Below are positions 23,731 through 32,870 of a stretch of 50,107 bases of DNA, piece after piece (position 1 is the stretch's first letter; each line of letters begins with the position of its first letter). The stretch lies in contig CAMZNJ010000010.1 in assembly GCA_947313825.1 (NCBI GenBank), forward strand, positions 1 to 50,107, read 5' to 3'. The position numbers and the translations under genes are program-made. The notes beneath the pieces were generated by a model. That model did no database searches and had not been told where the DNA came from. It worked only from the letters and a program-made list of their open reading frames with translations. This DNA is from an uncultured Deferribacteraceae bacterium. GTDB lineage: Bacteria > Chrysiogenota > Deferribacteres > CAMZNJ01.

Positions 23731-25623
23731 CTATCCAGTTTGTTTGTTGTTAGTGTTTCCGATAATCTGTTCTACTTCGTTGCTGTTCATTTTGTTTACG
23801 GCTATGGTTTTGAATCCTTTGTAGGTTACGAACCCCATGGGAGCACCTTTTACGTTTCTCACATTTTTGCGTATTGTGTAGTCTATTTCCACCTGTTTGT
23901 TGGTTGTTTTGGTGTAGTGTGCTACTAATCGAGCCATTGTGTGTATTAGCGTGTCCAGTTTTTCTTGATTATGGTTGTTGGTGTTGTCATTGCTCCAGCG
24001 TATTATTCCGTGTGCGGATGGTATCCCTTTTGCGTGCACCCAGTGGTCGTGTGGTAGAGCTTCCCTTAGTAGTTCGTGGTTTCCGCGACTATTTTTGCCT
24101 AGCATGCACAGTACGCCGTCTATTTCGAATCGGTAGAACCCTTCATGTTTTAGTCGAGCGTCCAGTTTTTTGCGTCCTTTGGCACCACCGGAACCGTGTT
24201 TGTTATGTTTGTGTTTCCCTTTGCTGTTTTTGGCGTTAGGTTCGTCCCCTTTTTTGCCAAGGAGTAGCACGTTGCTACGCATGTAGAGCAGTTCGCCGTA
24301 AGGGGCTGTTTCGCAGTAGTGTTCCTGTTCTTCGTAAAACTTCACATAACTTTCCATGAGGTTGAGCCTTTCTTGTATGACAGGGATACCTCGCTCGAGG
24401 CGTCCTGCACGGTGGTAAAGGCGTTTCATGTAGTCGTGGACGTGTAGGTCGCTGTTGTAGGTGTATCGGATACCTGTTTCAACACCTTCAGGGGTATATT
24501 TTGTAAGGTTGTAAACGCCGTGTCCTCGAACCGTGTGCAGGTTCATCTTTAGGAGGTCTGCCTCTTGGCGATATTTTTCGTAGTTTGAGGCGTTATCCAA
24601 CTCGGTACGCAAACCTTTACACAGCTTAGTGTATTTTTTGAGCCCCTTACGAATACTACTTGCAACAGAGATTCGCAGGGTAGTTTCCCGCGGTGTTAAG
24701 GATTGCAAGTACGCCCCCATCTCTGGGCTCAGAAAGTTGTATGCAAGATACGCTGATTCACTAGCAACGACGTTTTCGGGGGGCAGCTTGCTCCCATTGG
24801 CAACACCATCCACGCCACAGGCATACCTTGTGAAGGGTAGCAGTGTGGAATCTTGGGCATAAAAGTCGGTGCCCGTGTTTATCTCATGGAGAATGTACTC
24901 CAAAGCCAAACCATAACCGTACAGCTCAACCAGAGCAACAGCCTCACGTACAAGGGGTTTTGAGAACCCTTCGAGGGACGAAAAATACGCCTCAGCAACA
25001 GGTGCAGAACTATCTTCAGGAGCGTCAGCCACAGCCTCAGAGGCAGTGTGGTAGTGCGACAAAGTCATGGACTTATTGGACGAAAAAGGCTGATAAACAT
25101 GGGACACACCGATGGAACGCGAAGCATCCATGTTACGCTGATTGAGGTTGTAGAGGATACGACCAGTTTCACCATCGAGGATGAAGAAGTTGGACATGGC
25201 ACCAACAATCTCAAACACTAACCGAAACCGCTGCAACTTACCACTAGGTCGACGCTTGCATATGTCAATAAACCCTATGCGATCGTGCCCATGGGTGGAG
25301 AACCCCTCAACAATACCGCCACGCAAGTTCTCAAAAATACCCACCTGCTTCGACGAAAACGTATCGCTCACAAACGACAGGCTAGCTCGACCAGAGCCGA
25401 ACGTAAATGCCAACGAGTGTACCTCTTTTTTGTAAAGATTGAGGTAGATGGCATCGTTCCATAGTAGGAGTGAGTTCACTTGTGCACCAGCATTAGCACC
25501 AGCGTTAGCGTTAGCGTTAGCACCAGCATTAGCGTTAGCGTTAGCACCAGCACCAGCGTTAGCACCAGAGCCAAAAGCCTCGTTACAGCATCGAAAAAAC
25601 TTGTATAAACTCAAACCATCCAT
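23731..25623 (-). CDS. rqcH: NFACT-family protein, RqcH-like ribosome quality-control factor
   Basis: 630 aa. The NFACT-N region carries the Asp-Arg pair (D114-R115 in GHDRIGFID) that in RqcH contacts tRNA for C-terminal Ala tailing of stalled nascent chains. Central coiled-coil helices (about 330-450) follow. The NFACT-R domain shows MLGKNSRGNHELLREALPHD, DHWVHAKGIPSAHGIIR and VEIDYTIRKNVRNVKG, close matches to the family. Residues 19-48 are an Ala/Asn/Gly insert from hexamer expansion, placed in the N-terminal domain near where the family binds tRNA. A second low-complexity Lys/Gly stretch (about 463-490) precedes NFACT-R. It begins 11 bases after valS. MutS2, which acts upstream of RqcH in Bacillus, is also in this window. 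Confidence 0.9.
   Translation of the reverse strand: MDGLSLYKFFRCCNEAFGSGANAGAGANANANAGANANANAGANAGAQVNSLLLWNDAIYLNLYKKEVHSLAFTFGSGRASLSFVSDTFSSKQVGIFENLRGGIVEGFSTHGHDRIGFIDICKRRPSGKLQRFRLVFEIVGAMSNFFILDGETGRILYNLNQRNMDASRSIGVSHVYQPFSSNKSMTLSHYHTASEAVADAPEDSSAPVAEAYFSSLEGFSKPLVREAVALVELYGYGLALEYILHEINTGTDFYAQDSTLLPFTRYACGVDGVANGSKLPPENVVASESAYLAYNFLSPEMGAYLQSLTPRETTLRISVASSIRKGLKKYTKLCKGLRTELDNASNYEKYRQEADLLKMNLHTVRGHGVYNLTKYTPEGVETGIRYTYNSDLHVHDYMKRLYHRAGRLERGIPVIQERLNLMESYVKFYEEQEHYCETAPYGELLYMRSNVLLLGKKGDEPNAKNSKGKHKHNKHGSGGAKGRKKLDARLKHEGFYRFEIDGVLCMLGKNSRGNHELLREALPHDHWVHAKGIPSAHGIIRWSNDNTNNHNQEKLDTLIHTMARLVAHYTKTTNKQVEIDYTIRKNVRNVKGAPMGFVTYKGFKTIAVNKMNSNEVEQIIGNTNNKQTG
25480..25569. repeat. 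in-frame GCTAAC/GGTGCT hexamer array in rqcH
   Basis: Alternating 6-bp codon pairs encode a GANAGAGANANANAG type run. All units keep the frame. Confidence 0.9.
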
Positions 25624-25634
25624 AAAAAATACGC

Positions 25635-28373
25635 CTAAGTCAGGGACGACAAAGCACGAACAACTGATTCTAGCTGTTCGTTTAGGTCTGCAACCTTTGC
25701 CCTATCCTTGGCGATAACATCTTTGGGTGCACTTTCCAGAAACCTTTTGTTTTCGAGTTTTTTGCTGTACACGGTCAAGTCTTTCAGTAGTCCTTTCTTT
25801 TCACGTTCGAGGCGTGCAATTTCTTGCGGGATATCGATGTAGTTTTTGATATTGACTGCAACTTCAAAATTGGATGAAACCTTGGTGGCACTCCCTTCAG
25901 GTGCGTCTTCAAGTGTTGCAACAAAATTCATTGTTTCCACGTTGGCAAGGGCGTGAACAAGGTTTTGCGACTGTTCCAGTGCCCTTTGAGGAGCTTCATC
26001 GCAACGCACCAAAATACTTAACTCAACCTTGGCAGGGATATTGTACTCCCCACGAATGTTACGTACCATGGTGATAAACTCCATTGCTAGCCCCATCTCA
26101 GTTTCGCCACGTTGAAACGCCTCTGAAATTTCGCCTGCACCGTTACCCGTCAGTGCTTGTTCAATTGACGGGTTTGGGTATTCTTCCACCATGATGGATT
26201 GTGTTCGTTTGTTGGGCAGTTGCTGATAGATGTACTCGGTGAGGAATGGTGCAACACTATGGAGCATGATTAGTGAGCTACGCAAAACGTACAGTGTCAT
26301 GCTTGTTGCTTCGTCCCGTATTTTTGCACCGTGGTTGGTGGATGTGTCCACCTTGGCAAGTCGTACTTTGACAACTTCGAGATACCAGTCGCAATAAGTG
26401 CTCCAGAAGAAGTCGTAAGCGGTTTGCATGGCACCGCCAAAGTTGTACCCTTCCAACTGTTGCGAAAATTTATTGAGTGCAGTATTGAGCTCCATGATTA
26501 TCCACCTGTCGGCGGTATCCACCACACCTTCGTCGCTAATTGTGGGCTCGATGTATGTTGCGTCTTGAGCGTTTATCATAACAAAACGGGATGCGTTCCA
26601 TATTTTGTTTGTGAAGTGGTAAAACCCTTCGATACGGTTGACGTCTAGCTTAATGTCTCGCCCCTGAACGGCAAAAGCTGCCAAGGACATTCGTAATGTG
26701 TCGGCACCGTATTTGTCTACTATCTCAAGGGGGTTCACAACATTCCCTTTGGATTTGCTCATTTTTTGACCGTCTGAGTCTCGCACCAAGGCGTGGAAGT
26801 ATACATTGTCAAACGGCTTTTTGCCTGTAAACTCGTACCCCATCATTATCATTCGTGCAACCCAAAAGAATATTATGTCAAAACCTGTGGAGAGCACGGA
26901 CGACGGGTAGAATCTGTCCATCATTGCCGTATCTTCTGGCCATCCTAGCACAGCAAACGGTAGGAGTTGCGACGAGTACCACGTATCTAAAACGTCAGGG
27001 TCTTGGTGTGATATTTCTCCGCCACATGTGGAGCAAGCGGTGGGTGTTTCCATGCAAACGGTGGTGTGTCCGTTGTGGCAGTAGTATGCGGGGATACGGT
27101 GCCCCCACCAAAGTTGGCGAGAGATGCACCAGTCGCGAATATTCGTCATCCAGTCGAAGTAGAGGTTTTGCCATGTTGGCGGGTGGAGTTTAATCTCCCC
27201 AGATTTCACAGCATGGATACCAACGTCGGCCATATCTTTCATGCTCAAAAACCATTGCTCAGACAGGCGTGGTTCGATTATGGTGGAGCATCGGTCGCAC
27301 GATCCTACAGCATTGGTGTGGTCGTGTGTGGCAATCAGATACCCCGCCTCTTCCAGCCCCTGAACAACCTGCTTGCGTGCCTCAAACCTATCCAAGCCAG
27401 CATACTTGCCTGCAAGTTGGTTTAGTGTACCATCCGCGTTGATTACTTCGAGGTGTTCTAGGTTGTGCCGTTTGCCTATTTCAAAGTCATTAGCATCGTG
27501 GGAGGGTGTAACCTTGAGGCATGCTGAGCCGAACTCCATATCCACGTAATCGTCTGCAATAATGGGGATACTGCGACCAACAAGTGGGAGCTCCACCATC
27601 TTGCCAATAAGGTGCTTGTAGCGATCATCATCGGGGTGCACAGCAACAGCAACATCGGCAAAATAGGTTTCGGGTCGCGTTGTGGATATGACAATATGAC
27701 CACTGCCCTCAGCAAGGGGGTACTTTATGTCGTACATTAAGGATTTGCTCTCAACGCTATTGGTCTCCAAGTCGCTAATGGCAGATAAGCACCGCGGACA
27801 CCAGTTAACCATGTATTCGCCACGGTAGATTAGCCCCTTGTTGTAAAACTCAACAAAAGTATGGCGAACAACACGACTAAGGTTGTCGTCCATGGTGAAC
27901 CACTCCCGCGACCAGTCGCAAGAAGCACCGATACGCATCAGTTGGTTTTTAATGCTACTGCCGTACTCCTCCTTCCACTCCCAAACACGCTCCACAAACT
28001 TCTCACGACCCAAATCATGACGCGTTACGCCATCTTTGAGGAGCTCACGTTCAACAACGTTTTGTGTGGCAATCCCTGCGTGGTCAGTGCCCACAGACCA
28101 AAGAACTTCGTACCCGCGAAGGCGATGGTAGCGAGCGAGCATATCTTGCAGGGTAGTGTTGAGGGCATGACCGATATGCAGGTTGCCTGTAACATTTGGC
28201 GGCGGGATGAGCATGGAGAAAGGTGGCTTGGTGCTGTCCATGTCCACCTCGAAGTAGCCGGAATCAAGCCAGTACGAATAAATATCGGACTCGTAATCGC
28301 CAAACAGTACACGAGACGACGACCACGACTCGGAAGTGAATAGATGGGCTAAAGGGTGGTTATTTTTCGACAT
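25635..28373 (-). CDS. valS: valyl-tRNA synthetase
   Basis: 912 aa from ATG 28373 (AGGAG 7 bases upstream; an upstream in-frame ATG at 28418 lacks one). Class I synthetase: PPPNVTGNLHIGHALN contains HIGH; the editing domain carries STTRPETYFADVAVAVHPDD; GQKMSKSKGNVVNPLEI contains KMSKS. An anticodon-binding helical domain follows, and a C-terminal coiled coil (about 845-912) typical of bacterial ValRS. Length is normal. It heads the valS-rqcH-trmB string. No T-box or other leader motif was recognised upstream. Confidence 0.97.
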   Translation of the reverse strand: MSKNNHPLAHLFTSESWSSSRVLFGDYESDIYSYWLDSGYFEVDMDSTKPPFSMLIPPPNVTGNLHIGHALNTTLQDMLARYHRLRGYEVLWSVGTDHAGIATQNVVERELLKDGVTRHDLGREKFVERVWEWKEEYGSSIKNQLMRIGASCDWSREWFTMDDNLSRVVRHTFVEFYNKGLIYRGEYMVNWCPRCLSAISDLETNSVESKSLMYDIKYPLAEGSGHIVISTTRPETYFADVAVAVHPDDDRYKHLIGKMVELPLVGRSIPIIADDYVDMEFGSACLKVTPSHDANDFEIGKRHNLEHLEVINADGTLNQLAGKYAGLDRFEARKQVVQGLEEAGYLIATHDHTNAVGSCDRCSTIIEPRLSEQWFLSMKDMADVGIHAVKSGEIKLHPPTWQNLYFDWMTNIRDWCISRQLWWGHRIPAYYCHNGHTTVCMETPTACSTCGGEISHQDPDVLDTWYSSQLLPFAVLGWPEDTAMMDRFYPSSVLSTGFDIIFFWVARMIMMGYEFTGKKPFDNVYFHALVRDSDGQKMSKSKGNVVNPLEIVDKYGADTLRMSLAAFAVQGRDIKLDVNRIEGFYHFTNKIWNASRFVMINAQDATYIEPTISDEGVVDTADRWIIMELNTALNKFSQQLEGYNFGGAMQTAYDFFWSTYCDWYLEVVKVRLAKVDTSTNHGAKIRDEATSMTLYVLRSSLIMLHSVAPFLTEYIYQQLPNKRTQSIMVEEYPNPSIEQALTGNGAGEISEAFQRGETEMGLAMEFITMVRNIRGEYNIPAKVELSILVRCDEAPQRALEQSQNLVHALANVETMNFVATLEDAPEGSATKVSSNFEVAVNIKNYIDIPQEIARLEREKKGLLKDLTVYSKKLENKRFLESAPKDVIAKDRAKVADLNEQLESVVRALSSLT

Positions 28374-28483
28374 ACTTGGACTCCTGCACCCCCTCAATAT
28401 GCAGGCACGCGAACACACAACTTACATACGATTAAGGCGACTAAATTTATTAATTTATTGAAAACTACAGCACGAATACGACT

Positions 28484-28588
28484 ATGCAGGCACGACCATG
28501 CAGGCACGACGCCAACGTAACACAAGGTGTGCAGGCACGACGCAATTTTACATGCTAATGTTTACATGCTAATGTTTACATGCTAATG
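28484..28588. repeat. two small arrays upstream of valS
   Basis: GCAGGCACGAC occurs three times (28486-28496, 28500-28510, 28531-28541). TTTACATGCTAATG then occurs three times head to tail (28547-28588). The third 14-bp unit is the 3' end of the small gene at 28583, so each unit carries that gene's stop codon (TAG on minus). Confidence 0.9.
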
Positions 28589-28828
28589 GTTGTAATCGTT
28601 GCCCAGTACGGTAGGAAGCCCATTGGGGAACTCCACCATAAGCAGGTTCTGCTCGCTCAAAACCCGTTCGATAGCCGCAAGCCGATAGGAGTAATAGCTC
28701 AGCAAAGACTCGTCCTCTTCGTTACTTATCAGCTCCAAAAGGCACTCTATTTCGTAAAAATAGAACTGCAAACTCTCTGGAATAACATCTGTAAACGGAC
28801 GTTCATTAATCTTAAACGCTACTTTCAT
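28583..28828 (-). CDS. small conserved-looking protein of unknown function
   Basis: 81 aa, acidic and mostly helical, with a FYFYEIECLLELISNEEDESLL core. GGAGG lies 12 bases upstream, and the start overlaps the end of tsaE by 17 bases, indicating translational coupling. Both points support a real gene. I do not recognise a family. Its last codons and stop are triplicated as a downstream tandem repeat. Confidence 0.6.
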   Translation of the reverse strand: MKVAFKINERPFTDVIPESLQFYFYEIECLLELISNEEDESLLSYYSYRLAAIERVLSEQNLLMVEFPNGLPTVLGNDYNH

Positions 28829-29282
28829 GATGAAAAACTACCTCCAAGTAGCAACCCAAATCGCCACTACCTGCCAAACGGGTAAACGTAATTGTACAAT
28901 CAGGTGGTAAAAGTGAGCTGAGTGATACCGATTCTGACCATTCTACCAAAATAGTTGCCCTATTGTCAACCAAATCCCAAAAACCTATGTTATCCAGTTG
29001 TTGTGCATCGTGAAGGCGATAAAAATCACCGTGGTAAATAGGGAGCATAGGCAACGTAGGAACGGACACCGACGGGTAATACTCATTTATCAGAGTAAAC
29101 GTGGGGGAGCTAACAGAACCGGAATAACCAAGGTGAGGAGCCAACGCACTAACAAAAGTTGTCTTCCCCGCACCAACTTCACCCGAAAGGTAAACTATTT
29201 TGCCACACAGGGAGGGGGCTAGGGAGCCCGCAACATCAGCAAGATCCCCTAAACTCTGAGCCTGATAAACAGAGGTACTCAT
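28812..29282 (-). CDS. tsaE: tRNA threonylcarbamoyladenosine biosynthesis ATPase TsaE
   Basis: 156 aa, normal length. Walker A GEVGAGKTTF, switch-like SSPTFTLINEYYP, HGDFYRL and ILVEWSESV all match TsaE. It drives the TsaB-TsaD complex that makes t6A37 in ANN-decoding tRNAs. AAGGTGG lies upstream of ATG 29282. The partner genes tsaB/C/D are not in the window. Confidence 0.95.
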   Translation of the reverse strand: MSTSVYQAQSLGDLADVAGSLAPSLCGKIVYLSGEVGAGKTTFVSALAPHLGYSGSVSSPTFTLINEYYPSVSVPTLPMLPIYHGDFYRLHDAQQLDNIGFWDLVDNRATILVEWSESVSLSSLLPPDCTITFTRLAGSGDLGCYLEVVFHHESSV

Positions 29283-29301
29283 AAAACCACCTTAAACGAG
29301 G

Positions 29302-29426
29302 AACGGAACACAGGTGCAAGCACGAACATGAACACAGGTGCAAGCACAGGTGCAAACACGAACACAGGTGTAAGTACGAGTACGAGCACGAACACAGGTG
29401 CGAACACAGGTGCAAGCACCAACAGC
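29302..29426. repeat. CACAGGTGCAAGCAC-type irregular array
   Basis: Interspersed copies of GAACACAGGTGCAAGCAC with variants (GTGTAAGTACGAG, GTGCGAACACAG), between tsaE and the FecR gene. Open frames across it are compositional. Confidence 0.8.
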
Positions 29427-29510
29427 GTCAAAAGCACTTGCACACTCCGTATGTATCTGCAAAAAGTAGCACAAACACCTGCACAGAAATAGTAATCACT
29501 AACGCACAAC

Positions 29511-30317
29511 CTACTTCACAATAATCTTAACTGCTGGACCACTGGGTGTTGGTGGTGTTGGTGGTGTTGGGTCTGGCTTATCTGGGCGTTTATCTTTTGG
29601 GTCAACAGGGTCTGGTGGTGTTACAGGTGAAGAATCATCAGCAGCAATATCTGCCGCAGGTGGTGCACTCTCCATGTTGGGGATATTTACCCGACCGTTT
29701 ATGACACTAGGCGTAGCTTGTAGGTCGATAAGTGTTTCGCTTTGTTCCGACTGTGTTTGCTTACGCGTCTGAACCCCTGAAGAGGTTATAACAGCAACTT
29801 GACCTGCCGAAACCGAAACCGACTTCTTAGGGGACAGCACAGAGCTAATTGCAACCACACCTCTATTCATGGTAACTTTGGTTCTTGATTCTGTTGCGAT
29901 TACCCTAAAATTTGTTCCTTTCACGCCGATGATAGAGGTTGTTGTTTTGATTTTGAATGTGCCACGAATGGGTGTTATCGGTGTTATGTCAAAGAGCACA
30001 TCCCCTTTTTCGAGGTTAACATGCGTATCGGAGTTTTTGTTTAGCTCGTAAAATTTCACACGGGAGCTTGCTCCAACTTCTAAGACAGAGCCATCAACAA
30101 GCAAGAGTACTGCCGACGCACCTGAGGAGGTACGAACAATATCTCCCGCCTCGATAATACCGCCAAGCTTAAGGGGTGCACCGCGAACAGCGTCAGGTTT
30201 CACAACCTCCACACGCCCTTTCGACTCCATGGCTTCACCAACTTTAACTACTCCCCCAAAAGAGGTTGCTCCCAAGGACATCATCCCCACTACTGCAACA
30301 AGGAAAAGTTTCATCAT
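29511..30317 (-). CDS. FecR-domain periplasmic protein
   Basis: 268 aa with a signal peptide (LFLVAVVGMMSLGATSFG). The FecR domain covers about residues 50-165: GDIVRTSSGASAVLLLVDGSVLEVGASSRVKF, GDVLFDI and IKTTTSIIGVKGTNFRV are typical. In this architecture (no N-terminal anti-sigma part, no TM helix) FecR-fold proteins usually work in the envelope, not as FecI regulators. The C-terminal 60 residues are a Pro/Asp linker with a PTPPTPPTP run (9-bp units). AAGGAG precedes two adjacent ATGs (30317, 30314). It follows a TPR/beta-barrel gene on the same strand; the pair probably act together. Confidence 0.85.
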   Translation of the reverse strand: MMKLFLVAVVGMMSLGATSFGGVVKVGEAMESKGRVEVVKPDAVRGAPLKLGGIIEAGDIVRTSSGASAVLLLVDGSVLEVGASSRVKFYELNKNSDTHVNLEKGDVLFDITPITPIRGTFKIKTTTSIIGVKGTNFRVIATESRTKVTMNRGVVAISSVLSPKKSVSVSAGQVAVITSSGVQTRKQTQSEQSETLIDLQATPSVINGRVNIPNMESAPPAADIAADDSSPVTPPDPVDPKDKRPDKPDPTPPTPPTPSGPAVKIIVK

Positions 30318-30361
30318 GTTTGCTCCTTAGTTTTTTCAAACTCTGACATTGTGTTGATTTT

Positions 30362-30404
30362 GTAGCAGCATACTAGGTATCACGCTGACACATCACTCTG
30401 CTAC
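30362..30404. promoter_or_regulatory. inverted repeat in the FecR gene leader
   Basis: GTAGCAG (30362-30368) and CTGCTAC (30398-30404) could pair across 29 bases. A possible minus-strand promoter (TTGCAA, 15 bases, TATACT at 30448-30474) lies just upstream. Both are weak. Confidence 0.25.
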
Positions 30405-30480
30405 TTCCAACCCAAAAACATTAATATATCTAGTTATTACTTTTAATAGTATATCTTACTAGGCATTCTTGCAAGGGTTT

Positions 30481-32058
30481 TTAAAATACAAGTGAGGTAC
30501 CAGAGCCGAAAGCCACGTTGCTGTAGTCTCCTAGCCCGTCGTAGAACTGTGCCATATTTGATAAACCTTTGGTGTACTGCCCAGTAACATAAAGTTTGAC
30601 GCTACTACGGAGAAACACGCCCACGTCAGCACCGACGGTGGTTGTGTAGTAAGTTGGTTGAATTCCCACAGCACCCACAGTAAGATCTACTATTTGATTG
30701 AGGTACTGCTCTGCCGATTGGTTCACAAAAAACCCTAAGGAGTATCTGTCGGTAAAGTATCCCCCTTCGTATCCGCCGGCAAAATTAATGAAGGGTCCGG
30801 AAGATGTTGTGCCTACAGTCTGAGGTTGCACAGGCGAGTAGGCGAGCCCCTTGGCGAAAATACTATGGTGAATATTTAGGTTGTTGTACCCCAGAGTTAT
30901 GGATCCCTCCCCTTCAACGGCACCTATTTCGTCTTTTCTTTTGTCGTCAAGGAAGTGGTTGTAGGTAATGGAGATGGGCAAACGGATACTTATTGCGTAG
31001 TTCCCTGACCACTGCACTCCTAGCCCAAACCTAGCACGGGTTAGCCCTTCATCACTTGCCCACAACTCGGCAAGAAGATCCAAGGGGCGAACACGATACC
31101 CTTCGTTGCTAACTTCCCCTATCAAGGAGAGCCCTGCCACGGAATAAGATAGGTATCCCAAATCCTCTGAGCCAAGGTATCTATTAACATCCACATAAAC
31201 CGAGCTAGCAACAATATCGAATGTGCTGAATGGGTAGGCTAGGTATGCATAGTTGACAAAAACGCTCGCCGATGGTGCTGCAATGGCTCCTTTGTTGACT
31301 AGTCCGGGGTTGAGTTCGTATGTGCCTCGTGCATCTACATAGAAGCTGTGTCGGCTTTTGTAGCTGTTTAGCAGGAGGAAGCCAGATTCGGACAGGCTCT
31401 TGGCACCGGGGATGATGAGGGAGCTCATGAGTGCGTACCCGTCGCGTGCACAGCCGTACTGCCCCAGAGCAATGCACGACTCTACGCTGAGCTGTAGTGC
31501 TGAGAGGTAGTAGCTACTGCCAGAGGGAACTTTCAGGAAGTTGCGTCTTGCTTGGTAAAATAATCCTTCGCGGTAGTACGTTAAGCCGTAGTAGTAGTAG
31601 TATTCGCCGTTTCGGTTGTGAAATTTGTCGAGGTAGTCTCGTGCTTCGCCGTATTTTTGTAGCCCGAAGAGGATGGTGGTAAATTTTATTAGTGAGTCGC
31701 GATCGCGAAATGTTGCTGTGTTGAAGTAGTCGCGGTATGCGTCTGCTGCTTTGGATGCTTGCCCCATGTTGGCGTATGTTTCTGCACGGTATCTGTAGAG
31801 GCGGTAGTTTTGTGGGTAGAGGGGTTCGAGTGTGTCTAGGAGGAACAAAGCTTCGTCGTAGTTTTCGTCGTTGATGAGTGTTGCTAGTAGGCTTTCGATG
31901 GAGCCCATGTTGTAGTACGGTTTTCCGTCGTACCATATTGCTCCTTCACGCTGAGTTGCACCGGATTTGTCATACTGAGGGGACACGCCAAGGGCAGAAC
32001 CCACAAGGATAGCATGCATAATTATAACAATAAGAAGTGGACGAATCAAAATAAACAC
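30481..32058 (-). CDS. TPR protein with C-terminal outer-membrane beta-barrel
   Basis: 525 aa. After a short signal sequence (LLIVIIMHAILVGSALG), residues about 50-220 form TPR-like helical repeats (YDEALFLLDTLEPLYPQNYRLYRYRAE, GQASKAADAYRDYF, YGEARDYLDKFH). From about 235 the sequence alternates as amphipathic beta-strands and ends in Phe (TSLVF), the beta-barrel assembly signal. Such proteins commonly sit beside FecR-fold proteins; an envelope scaffold or surface export role is plausible but unproven. The start is GTG 32058 with GGGG about 10 bases upstream; ATG 32019 has no ribosome binding site. Confidence 0.8.
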   Translation of the reverse strand: MFILIRPLLIVIIMHAILVGSALGVSPQYDKSGATQREGAIWYDGKPYYNMGSIESLLATLINDENYDEALFLLDTLEPLYPQNYRLYRYRAETYANMGQASKAADAYRDYFNTATFRDRDSLIKFTTILFGLQKYGEARDYLDKFHNRNGEYYYYYGLTYYREGLFYQARRNFLKVPSGSSYYLSALQLSVESCIALGQYGCARDGYALMSSLIIPGAKSLSESGFLLLNSYKSRHSFYVDARGTYELNPGLVNKGAIAAPSASVFVNYAYLAYPFSTFDIVASSVYVDVNRYLGSEDLGYLSYSVAGLSLIGEVSNEGYRVRPLDLLAELWASDEGLTRARFGLGVQWSGNYAISIRLPISITYNHFLDDKRKDEIGAVEGEGSITLGYNNLNIHHSIFAKGLAYSPVQPQTVGTTSSGPFINFAGGYEGGYFTDRYSLGFFVNQSAEQYLNQIVDLTVGAVGIQPTYYTTTVGADVGVFLRSSVKLYVTGQYTKGLSNMAQFYDGLGDYSNVAFGSGTSLVF

Positions 32059-32130
32059 GCTATCAAAACCCCAAGGTAGATATTTTAATTAACATAATAC
32101 TGCAAAAGCACTGCTTTTTACAATAAAAAC

Positions 32131-32159
32131 TTGACTTTTCTATTTGATAACGTTAGAAT
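32131..32159 (+). promoter_or_regulatory. near-consensus promoter of rpsT
   Basis: TTGACT (32131-32136), a 17-base spacer and TAGAAT (32154-32159). It lies about 50 bases upstream of the rpsT start and is strong, as expected for a ribosomal protein gene. Confidence 0.75.
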
Positions 32160-32211
32160 TCAACTACAAATCAACTGTAAACCTATGCCCATAAGGCATA
32201 TTGGAGGGATT

Positions 32212-32475
32212 GTGGCACATACCGTATCAGGAAGAAAAAGGGTTAGACAAAATATTAAAAGAAATGAACGTAATACTGCGTACAAATCTACAATGAAAAC
32301 CATGGTGAAAAAATACTTGGCAGCTGTAGAGGCTAACGACAAAGAGAAAGCAGCCGTACTCCTCCATGACACTTCTGCTTTCATCGCAAAGCTTGGCGGG
32401 AAAGGTATTTTGCATCAAAATAAAGCGTCCAAAAAAATATCACGCCTAACACGCAAAATGGACAAAATAGCTTAA
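32212..32475 (+). CDS. rpsT: ribosomal protein S20
   Basis: 87 aa from GTG 32212, exactly the usual S20 length. VAHTVSGRKRVRQNIKRNERN at the N-terminus and KGILHQNKASKKISRLTRKM at the C-terminus are family landmarks. S20 binds 16S rRNA early in 30S assembly. GGAGGG lies immediately before the start. The non-ATG start recalls E. coli rpsT, which uses UUG and is translationally autoregulated. Longer in-frame starts upstream would fall inside the promoter and leader. Confidence 0.95.
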   Translation: MAHTVSGRKRVRQNIKRNERNTAYKSTMKTMVKKYLAAVEANDKEKAAVLLHDTSAFIAKLGGKGILHQNKASKKISRLTRKMDKIA

Positions 32476-32620
32476 CACTGCTCAATACTAAACGCATAGA
32501 TAGCAATAACTGCTACACAAAACAATCGAATCACCACGGTAACTAACTAGCCAATCAGATGGGCAAAGGGTGCAGGTGTTTTCGGTTGTTTTTGCACGCC
32601 ATACGCACAAAGCATGTTGC

Positions 32621-32769
32621 GTGCAAGGTGTTGCCGTGCAAGGTGTTGCCGTGCAAGGTGTTGACGTGCAAGGTGTTGACGTGCAAGGTGTTGACGTGCA
32701 AGGTGTTGCGTGCAAGGTGTTGCCGTGCAAGGTGTTGCCGTGCAAGGTGTTGCCGTGCAAGGTGTTGCG
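32621..32769. repeat. 15-bp tandem array, 10 units
   Basis: Ten units of GTGCAAGGTGTTGCC or GTGCAAGGTGTTGAC (one is 14 bp), between rpsT and queH. All six frames are open through it, producing several spurious long frames on both strands. The rest of 32476-32870 holds nothing else I can identify. Confidence 0.95.
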
Positions 32770-32870
32770 TGCCTCCAGATGCTTCCACCCAAACATTTTG
32801 CCAACACCGAAAATTCATGCACAACACATAACTGATAGCCACAACAAACAAACACGAAGGAGCAACAACC

